From Tribonema minus (taxonomy: Eukaryota; Sar; Xanthophyceae; Tribonematales; Tribonemataceae), in contig JAFCMP010000003.1 in assembly GCA_017506865.1 (NCBI GenBank), positions 434,001 through 498,000 on the forward strand: a DNA stretch of 64,000 nt. The letters run 5' to 3'. A model generated the notes under the pieces. The model was not told where the DNA came from. It ran no database searches and saw only the letters and a list, made by a program, of their open reading frames with translations. Of the stretch, positions 58,301-64,000 are shown piece by piece. Each line of letters starts with the position of its first letter. The stretch's first letter is position 1. The position numbers and the translations under genes were made by a program.

Positions 58301-60392
58301 GTGTGGTGGGGCCCATTTTTTGGCGTCTATCTTTGTGCGCGGTGCCGGTTAATGAGACACACTGTCAATACTTTGCAGAAGTATTGCTGAGACGAACGGT
58401 GCCTTTGTCACCGTGCAGGGTAGTAGCGTAAAATACGAAAAAGTGTAACGTCACCAAAAGCATCAATCACTGTCCACTTGTCTCGTTGCTGAAGATTAGG
58501 GTTAGGGCTAGGGTCAGGTTAGGGTCAGGTTTCCTCGTAGCCCCTGCCCCGACCAGCACGCTCTCTTTGGTCCATGTATCATTGCGCTGGCTTTCATAGG
58601 TTGCAGCAGTTGATGCACTGCACCCTCACATGGCGGCAGCAGTGCTCAGCATGCTCTGAGCACCTTCAAGTCACAGATGCTCCCCTGCCTTACATGTGGC
58701 AATCGTTCACAATTTGCCTGCCAGGGCGGTGGCTGAGATGCGTTCCGCAAGGCACATGCTGTGCAGACACAACTCTCAGTTAGTACCAAGTAGTCTCCCC
58801 CTCCCCCCCCTCCTGCGTGGTGTGTACTTTTATTAGTTTCGCTTCGCAAGGGGCGCGACCTCAGTGAGTGTTGCAATCGGTTTGAGTCCTTGTGGCTGAA
58901 ACGTGGTGAACTTTCTAGTATACGCAGTCCCCTCTCCCTGTAAGTGTTTGTGCATGTGCCTCAACCCCCAGCCCCAGTCCAAAGGGGGTATGCATAGCTC
59001 CATGCGTACAGTACGTATACCTACGTACTAATACGCGGCCCCCGTTTCATGTGTATGTGTATGTGCGTGTGTCTCAGCCGTTCCGAAGACGCAAGTCCCG
59101 GCGCGCGATAGAGCAGGGTACCTCTGCGCCGACGCCATCGCCGCCGAGCACTGCCTCCCCCAGTGCTTCTCCCTCTAGCGCGCCCACAAGTGCCCCCACT
59201 GCCGCGCAGCAGAAGCGGTCATTAGAGGTCGGGCGCGGTTGAACTTGAACTTCAAGAATTTCATATTGAAGTTAATTCACACCTGCCGTATCGGATGAGT
59301 GTTGTCTCTGAAGGTGCCAGTTGTGGCGATGGGGTGTAAGATCTGTGGCTACTGAGCAAGGCTCTTGCGGTGCAAGGCTGCTGTTGGCGAGACCGCGTTG
59401 CGCGTTTGCTTCTTGCTTGGACATGCCAAGCTCACTGAGTGCCTGGCGCTGCTTCTTCAAGTCGGTGCACTAATGAATCACAAACTTCAATTCCACAAGT
59501 AAGGCCTTTCGTAGGCGGGCTCTGATGAGACACTCTACGCCCATTGCATATTGCGAGTGCTCTGCGTTTCACTCTGCGACAGCGACGCACCACCTTTGTG
59601 CAGACGTATGAACCACAGCCCATTTTTTTCTTTACAACACGGGGCCTTTGCTGGCATGCATGCCCTCAGCAAAGCCACAACTCGTCGAAGTCCATGGAAC
59701 CGTCTCTCGATGAATTGAGGCTGCGTGCTTATGACGCTCTGCACTTCTGCTTTCCTGCAGCCTTAGAACCTCTGCCAATGCCACAAGGCAGCTGCCGCAG
59801 ACTGCCTGTCAGTCATGTGTTACAGCTGGTGCACAAACTCTGACTCATCCATTGCTGCTCCTGTGCGCACCGGTTACTGGTCGCAGCCCGAATCACAGCA
59901 TGCCCTTGTTATCTAAGTGCGCATGCACGCATATGTCAAATGACGTCTGCATGTACATGGTCTATACGTGCGCATCAGAACATGTCCCAAGTAGTCAATA
60001 TACTTTGAAGTACTTGCTTGCGAGAAGTGATACGCCGTGTTCTGCACAGCAACAACAATATGATTTAATGCACATTTCCCCCTCCGATCCGCATCACCTT
60101 TACTCCCCAGCCATTGTGCATCGGCGACGGCTCCTCTTGCTGCATTTGTGATATATCAAAGTGACCGGCGCTGCCGCTCGCAACACCGTTTCACGTCGCA
60201 GTAACCACTCTAACCTCACCACCCTGCATGTGCGCATGTCGCCCTAATGACCAAATTGCGTGTTGTGCCGTCGTCGTGCAGGGCGACACTGCTGCTCCTT
60301 CAGCTGCGCCAACTGCCTCACCTACCAGCGCGCCCACGGATTCGCCAACGGAGTCTCCCACGGCTGGCGCTACCGGGGCACCAGCGCCCTAA
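40394..60392 (+). CDS. Secreted modular Ser/Thr-Ala-Pro protein, 20 phase-0 exons punctuated by RxL motifs
   Basis: Exons: 40394-40543, 41825-41956, 44441-44569, 45018-45155, 45516-45662, 46456-46578, 48875-48997, 49724-49846, 51458-51580, 52357-52479, 53216-53338, 53793-53927, 54325-54444, 54750-54884, 55302-55439, 56495-56626, 57095-57244, 57647-57802, 59117-59227 and 60282-60392 (TAA). Every exon is a multiple of three and every junction is phase 0, giving about 873 residues from 20 kb. Exon 1 encodes a signal peptide (MRAAAILALLLLAAAAHG). Each later module reads roughly xGTGSPTGAPSTAPSTAP...TSEPTG and ends in RxL plus Q or E (ERRLQ, GRELQ, TRELE, GRILE, ERSLE). Ala-Pro, Ser-Pro and Thr-Pro repeats are typical sites of heavy O-glycosylation (arabinogalactan/mucin type). 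RxL is a processing site in diatom cell-wall precursors. It is probably an extracellular or wall polyprotein. No membrane anchor is seen. Starts of exons 4 and 5 could be three bases later. Confidence 0.86.
40859..41577 (+). other. Cluster of low-GC open frames in intron 1 of the modular gene, possibly a gene relic
   Basis: A frame from 40859 starts with a signal-peptide-like MRFSPRITSMLLVCAVISC. Later short frames (41155-41343 and 41395-41577, the latter with SSFTITMCAAFHGSSG) look somewhat protein-like. They are in different frames and I could not join them by convincing splice sites. It may be a nested gene, a relic or chance. Confidence 0.25.
41924..42176 (+). repeat. Three copies of the end of modular-gene exon 2 with donor
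   Basis: The tail CTGCCCGCGGGGGGCGAGCG followed by CAAACTCGC(G/T) and GTGA occurs at the true exon end (41956) and again ending at about 42064 and 42176. The spacing is about 108-112 bp. The intervening intron starts are also similar (TTGAAG(C/T)TTG...AACCGA). Confidence 0.88.
44191..44344. repeat. Two-copy tandem repeat, period about 76 bp, in an intron
   Basis: CATACTTTCTTGCTCCACGC begins the first copy at 44191 and the second at 44267. The copies are nearly identical through CACCCTTGAGCACTGCACAT. Confidence 0.92.
45757..45780 (+). repeat. Interstitial telomere-like repeat (TTAGGG)
   Basis: Four near-perfect TTAGGG units within an intron of the modular gene. Confidence 0.88.
46182..46320 (+). 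repeat. Dispersed repeat family 1, copy A
   Basis: The consensus begins AAACGAATC(A/T)AAAGATCGTAG and runs through CCTTCCACC...AATAACCGTGGT to CCACGAGTCAAACAGT. Related copies lie at 47072-47201 and 55151-55247 (minus) and 61644-61778 (plus). Confidence 0.85.
47072..47201 (-). repeat. Dispersed repeat family 1, copy B
   Basis: Reverse-complement copy of the element at 61644-61778, with high identity and a few indels. It lies in an intron of the modular gene. Confidence 0.87.
47882..47943 (+). repeat. Interstitial telomere-like tract, mixed TTAGGG and TTTAGGG
   Basis: About 60 bp of TTAGGG, TTTAGGG, GGGGTTAGGG and GCTAGGG variants in an intron of the modular gene. It is the longest such tract in the window. 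Confidence 0.88.
48495..48902 (+). repeat. About 205-bp tandem duplication covering the acceptor and start of exon 48875-48997
   Basis: The first copy (48495-48690) and the second (48700-48902) share CCCTGCGGAGG, GGATCAGGGT, TTGTGCTTCTTGAGTGCAT and CTCAAAGCAGGAAGGCACGG. The first copy thus carries a second acceptor and a truncated exon start that soon diverges. They are moderately diverged. Confidence 0.8.
49875..50806. mobile_element. Non-autonomous hAT-like DNA element (932 bp) in an intron
   Basis: The ends form a terminal inverted repeat: CAGACATTGCCGATTTAT at the left and the complement of CAGACATTGCTGATTTAT at the right. Flanks GTGAATGT (49867-49874) and GTGAATGG (50807-50814) look like an 8-bp target duplication with one change. 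An 8-bp duplication and a terminus starting CAG fit the hAT superfamily. Subterminal parts carry many ACTCGG/CCGAGT words, the kind of sites transposases bind. I see no transposase frame. It sits between exons 8 and 9 of the modular gene. Confidence 0.8.
50423..50472. repeat. Perfect 24-bp inverted repeat (hairpin) inside the hAT-like element
   Basis: The arm CATCAAATTTCGACAAAACC plus AGCA (50423-50446) is followed after two bases by its exact reverse complement (50449-50472). As RNA it would fold into a 24-bp stem with a very tight loop. Confidence 0.93.
52024..52046. repeat. Poly-G run of 23 bases
   Basis: Uninterrupted G run in an intron, not next to an assigned acceptor. Similar long runs elsewhere (for example 24 G at 60971-60994) may have uncertain length. 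Confidence 0.9.
53980..53998 (+). repeat. Short telomere-like repeat in an intron
   Basis: TAGGGTTAGGGTTAGGGG in the intron after exon 12 of the modular gene. Confidence 0.8.
55151..55247 (-). repeat. Dispersed repeat family 1, copy C
   Basis: Reverse-complement, more diverged copy. It shares GCAGCAGCGGCGACCACGGT and GGAAGGCACTTGCGGC with copies B and D. Confidence 0.8.
57411..57456 (+). repeat. Duplicate of the end of modular-gene exon 17
   Basis: The exon tail at 57199-57244 (GCGGCGCGCGCCGTCGGCAA ... CGGCTGCAG) recurs here with a few changes (CGTCAGCAACGTCGTGAAGC). It lacks a GT donor (GCTAGC follows), so it is probably dead. Both intron starts before the copies contain GAGCGCTGC(T/C)GC. 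Confidence 0.85.
58496..58530 (+). repeat. Interstitial telomere-like repeat, degenerate
   Basis: TTAGGGTTAGGGCTAGGGTC followed by AGGTTAGGGTCAGG in an intron of the modular gene. Confidence 0.8.
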
Positions 60393-61643
60393 GGAGGCAG
60401 TCTCTAAGTGAGTGTGCGTGTGAGTGTGTACGCTGCCGTCTTTTTGCAGCACTCTCGCTCCTCAACGTCTGTTGCCAGACACTGCGCAGTCCCCTGAAGC
60501 TCCTTTCAGCGCGAGTCGTGCGTTCTGCCCCTTGTTTTGCTTTGCGCGCGAGGCACCGCCGCCTTATATCATGCACACGAGCGCATCTTGAGTTGGCGGC
60601 GGAGCACTGACCACTGCGTCCTTGCGCGTACTGCATGATGTTGTGGCTCATGTCCAAGCGCCAGCTCATCTCGATTGGCAGCTTACCGCTGAGCACTGCC
60701 TCTGTTCGCGTGCGCCCTCTGCAGAATTTTGTGGCCCTCATGGGGTGCGGAAGCAGGCACCACCGGCGCTGCACTTCAGAGCCAGAGAACACACCCCCGC
60801 CGCCCCTCCCCCCCCCCAAGACTGCCTGCTTTGCTTGCGTTACCCCCGCTGCGTCATGCGTGCGTGCTTTACGACCTTCGACGAGAGCCAGGTTTCGGCT
60901 GTGCCCCTTGTGCAAATTGAGGAAACTGAGTGACGGGGCTGTGATTTGCATCAGTTGTTTGGAGGGGAGAGGGGGGGGGGGGGGGGGGGGGGGGAAGGGG
61001 CACCTGTAAGATGGGTTTGTGAGCTTTTCGGAGCAGAAGTTTGGAGCGCGGTTCGCGCGCCTCTTGTCTCGCGCTGCCGGCGCGCGTGAGTTGTGTTTTT
61101 TTTCCTGTGTGGAGTGATGTGTGTGTGGTGGTAGGGGCGGCGCTGGAGATGCGACAGCAGCGCTCATCAGCCTGGTGCGCGCTGACGCAGCTGCGTCGAT
61201 AACGCTGTGTCGCCCTGTGAGGCTTGTTCGTACTGCGATATGCGTGTGTGTTGCGCTGTCTGCTTGGTGCTTGCTGTGTATTGTGTGAAATACCTGTCTG
61301 CATCTCCACGAATCCGACAGCGCCTGCACGGTTTTGCTGCCATGTGTGGTGAATGTGCCCTCGTTGGCTGCACAAGTGTATGGATTGACGCACACACTTG
61401 AAAGCACCGTTGGAGGCCCACTCCAGTGGCATCTTGATCCAATGTTGCGAATGCTGGCATTGGCCAATTTTCTATCCCAAGTGTGTGCTTCCAGTTCTGT
61501 ACATGGCGTGACTCCTCCTCCTCCGGTTCAGCATCAAACGAAGGCGCTTTCTGCAGCAAAGTTTGGCTAGCGCTTTTGACCTGCCAGTGAGCGATGCATT
61601 TCTGTTTCAACATGGTCGTTCCCTTCCACACTTCTACATGTGA

Positions 61644-61778
61644 AAAACGAATCTAAAGATCGTAGAGCTCTAGGTGACAAGGGATGGTTAGCCGCAAGTG
61701 CCTTCCACCGCCAATAACCGTGGTCGCCGCTGCTGCGTTGGCCACGAGTCAAACAGTGCCACCATAACCGCGTATACA
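61644..61778 (+). repeat. Dispersed repeat family 1, copy D
   Basis: Plus-oriented copy, closest to copy B. Reading the family on its minus sense gives a shared frame with GDHGYWxKALAANHPLSPRA in copies B and D and a diverged form in C, so it may come from a coding sequence or simply be well conserved DNA. Confidence 0.85.
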
Positions 61779-61904
61779 TAGCACACTTGCTGACAATCGG
61801 CCAAGCATCAGTTGCAAACACCACAAATGACAACAGGAGGCACCAAAGCAGCGCAGAGGTCTGGCGGAGTGCATCATGGCGTACACTCGCGGAACGCAGA
61901 TGCT

Positions 61905-62055
61905 GGGCTGTGTTGCAATGCCGGCGTCCAAGCGCTTGGGGCGCAGTGCAGACTAGGCTGCTGCAAACTAGCAAACCCTAGGAATGCGTAGGACACCCGG
62001 CCTCGCTTGGGGCCTTTATAAACACAAGTCCACGAGTACAGAGTCTGTACAGAGT
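61905..62055. repeat. Dispersed repeat family 2, copy 2
   Basis: Matches 21285-21440: GGCTGTGTTGCA, GGGGCGCAGTGCA, AAACCCTAGGAA, GGACACCCG, GGGCCTTtA, AAGTCCA(C/T)GAG. It starts about 130 bp after family 1 copy D. Confidence 0.7.
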
Positions 62056-62264
62056 GCTATGCTTTGAAGGTAAAACTGCCACAAAACACTGGAACATCCG
62101 CAACGGCCAACAGCACACGTAGGCACCGCCATTATGAGGAGTTTGCAGCACTGTTGAAGAAGGCAACGGGCGAGCAGCAGCAACGTGCCGGTTCGCACTT
62201 AAAGCATTGTGATATATTTTTGTCAACTGATGGAAGGAGATAATTGACTTGGTGCATCCGGTAA

Positions 62265-62678
62265 TCAGTAATCATCCACATGCTCATAAATGAACCTATC
62301 GGCAAAGGTCTTGCAGTTGTTGGATGTCAGCACCATGTTGTCGTCGTATGCCGCCACGAACTGGCGCATGCGCTCTAAGCCTGCATCGCTGGCGCCGACG
62401 TACAGCATGTTCTCAGGGCGATATTTCAGCGGCCGCATCCTCAGCTCACCGGGTATAGGCTGCAGTGTAAACCATCTGAAGGCTGACGACAGCGAAGTGG
62501 GATCCTTGGGCAACAGATCGAACTGAATATACGTGGAGTCACTGCTTTCCACGATGATGGCTTCATGCAGCCTGACGAATCTTGGAAAGCCCACTAGAGG
62601 GTACCAGGCCTTGTATACTTTCGCCAGAGCTGCCACAGTTCCCGCTTGAAGCATGCACACCAACAGTATGGCTTTCAT
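62265..62678 (-). CDS. Small secreted protein with a permuted-papain (LRAT/PPPDE)-like pattern
   Basis: A single exon of 137 residues from the ATG at 62678; an upstream in-frame ATG at 62738 would add 20 basic residues. From 62678 the N-terminus MKAILLVCMLQAGTVAALA is a good signal peptide, which is why I prefer it. Possible catalytic residues are H38 (RLHEAIIVES) and C122 in LTSNNCKTFADRF. A His before a later Asn-Cys on a helix is the order seen in LRAT, NlpC/P60-permuted and PPPDE peptidase-like folds. That assignment is weak, resting on order and the NNCxxF motif. GC and codon use are lower than in the neighbouring large genes. Function unknown. Confidence 0.58.
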   Translation of the reverse strand: MKAILLVCMLQAGTVAALAKVYKAWYPLVGFPRFVRLHEAIIVESSDSTYIQFDLLPKDPTSLSSAFRWFTLQPIPGELRMRPLKYRPENMLYVGASDAGLERMRQFVAAYDDNMVLTSNNCKTFADRFIYEHVDDY

Positions 62679-64000
62679 GTGCCACGCAGGCTGTTTCCAC
62701 CGTTGTCTGCTTCTCTGTCGATGAACCTCAAGCCTCATCCTTTGGCGCCTGCTGCTCTTGTTGCTGCTGGCTGAGGCTCTCCCTCACACACACAGAGTTT
62801 ATAGTTCAACAGATGATGTTGAAGTTATCGACTGTCTACCGACGAATCGGCCTATGTAAACAGGAGGTTTTGTGACTTATTTCTGCAGTTCCCAACATGG
62901 AGTTAGCACATGTCTATAAATGAATACTGTACTTGCAAGTGTACAGAAAGCTGAGACAGTTGTCCCTAGCATCCCCCTCTACTGTACATACCCTCCACAC
63001 CCCAGGGGCTCCAAAGGGGAAGGCGGGGGCCAGGGGGTCAAAGACAACAGAGCGATGTGTCCGTGCTTCTGCTCAACTGATGGCATACAAGCTTGCAGTC
63101 AAGTGTTGCGCTTGCTTTGCAAACAGCGCACACACGGCACTTTGTCATTGTGTCACAGTGATGGTCGCTCTGAATCTGACACACGGTTGACAGCCGGACA
63201 ATGGTCTGCAGAGCAACACAAAAGTGATGGTTGTTAAAAAAGGCCTTCTCACATCACAGCGCACATGTATGATGCAGCAGCTATTAGCAAGAGTCACGCG
63301 ACAAGCTTAGATGCACGAAACACACATCGTTGATTCACGAAAGCACACAGTCGCCAGAAGCCTCTACTGTAGTGCGCAGGGCCAGCACCAGTGCAACACT
63401 GCTCATCTCGTAGAGACAAGCTGGAGGGGAGCTTGTTACACTACAGCAGCAGCTTCTAGCCCTCGTGAGCACTGATGCCAGTGGGTAGGTAGCCAGGACT
63501 GCGCATTACCGCGCACACATGCATGCACACAAGTTCCTCGAGAGCCATAATCTAAAGTTCAGCAATGTGCCCACAAAGAAATGTCACAGAAAGCACCACA
63601 GCCCCCCCCGCCCCCCCCCTCCCCCGCACCCGCGCCGCGCGCATGTGCTCAAACACCAAAACCCTAGCACCTAACCTGAACATTAATTAGAGGGCACGCA
63701 GCCCCCTCTGTGACGACTGCCAGCCACAGGGGGTGCGTCCAGTGCGCTTGCACACTTGGTGCGGCACGGCACGGATGATGGCATGCGTTACTGCTGCCGG
63801 CGCTGCTACGGCTGCTGCCACCGGCGCCGCCGCTGCTGCTGCTGCTGCTGCAGCTGCTGCTCGGTGCCAGCTGACGTAAGCCATGCTGCCGCACGCGCTG
63901 CATCAGCTGCGGCCACCAATGGTGAGTCCCGCTGTTGTGGCCAGACCAGCGCAAATAAGCGCTGCGCATCTAGATTTTGTCATGTCCCCTGTCCCCCGCC
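62679..64000. other. Intergenic region to the window end
   Basis: Contains poly-C tracts at 63601-63625 and a CTG/GCC trinucleotide-rich stretch at 63785-63860 that yields low-complexity open frames on both strands. A GTGAGT donor-like site at about 63922 may belong to a gene starting near the edge, but I cannot support one. Confidence 0.5.

Larger units (their letters stand above)
60393..62264. other. Intergenic region with dispersed repeats
   Basis: Holds a 24-base G run (60971-60994), family 1 copy D (61644-61778) and a family 2 copy (61905-62055). A 365-codon antisense open frame here (60370-61467) is low-complexity and overlaps the previous gene's last exon; I do not call it a gene. Confidence 0.6.

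Noticed and set aside
40441..60390. CRISPR-like reading of the regularly recurring CCGAGCACTGCCCCC blocks
   Set aside because: The blocks are coding Ser-Thr-Ala-Pro repeats in exons at irregular kilobase spacing in a eukaryotic gene, not direct repeats with unique spacers.
60370..61467. 365-codon open frame on the minus strand
   Set aside because: It overlaps the last exon of the modular gene, crosses a long homopolymer (poly-Pro), and has no recognisable motif or biased codon use.
63664..63969. Ser-rich minus-strand frame at the window end
   Set aside because: The Ser run comes from a trinucleotide repeat; no complete gene structure can be seen before the edge.

Overview
The window is nuclear DNA of a eukaryote, most likely an alga of the stramenopile (ochrophyte) type. 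Exons are very GC-rich and code for long Ala, Gly and Gln runs. Introns are of lower GC and have GT-AG (some GC-AG) ends. Two proteins are of kinds common in stramenopiles: a Tudor/Agenet-like array built on the DGTYDVDYDDGEKE core, and a Ser/Thr-Ala-Pro repeat secreted protein with RxL motifs. TTAGGG-like repeats lie in introns and spacers. The lineage is an inference; no plastid or rRNA marker is present.

I rebuilt eight genes from exons whose splice sites and reading phases agree. (1) 1-12347 minus: the kinetochore protein KNTC1/Rod, missing its C-terminus at the window edge. (2) 12398-14182 plus: NSE3, the MAGE-domain subunit of SMC5/6, head-to-head with KNTC1 with 50 bp between start codons. 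(3) 15208-19582 plus: a PCMTD-type isoaspartyl-methyltransferase-like protein. (4) 21823-31084 minus: about 2440 residues joining a zinc-ligand-less cytidine-deaminase-like domain, a SAM domain, EF-hand-like segments, an Arg/Ser-rich stretch and 18 Tudor/Agenet-like repeats. (5) 33030-36086 minus: a secreted SGNH/GDSL-like hydrolase. (6) 37532-39762 plus: a small dual-specificity phosphatase. (7) 40394-60392 plus: a 20-kb gene of 20 phase-0 exons, each adding one Ser/Thr-Ala-Pro module that ends in an RxL motif. (8) 62265-62678 minus: a small secreted protein with a permuted-papain (LRAT/PPPDE)-like His...Asn-Cys pattern.

A theme runs through the window. Short tandem duplications copy an exon end together with its splice site. 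They occur in KNTC1 (four copies of a 28-codon segment), PCMTD (two exons), the SGNH gene (one exon) and the modular gene (three exons). Some copies are in frame with working splice sites; others are decayed. The modular gene and the Tudor array look like mature outcomes of the same process. Other non-coding features are a 932-bp hAT-like non-autonomous element with a perfect 24-bp hairpin, two dispersed repeat families, and interstitial telomere-like tracts.

The genes do not form an operon or pathway. KNTC1 and NSE3 both serve chromosome maintenance and may share a promoter; the rest look like unrelated neighbours.
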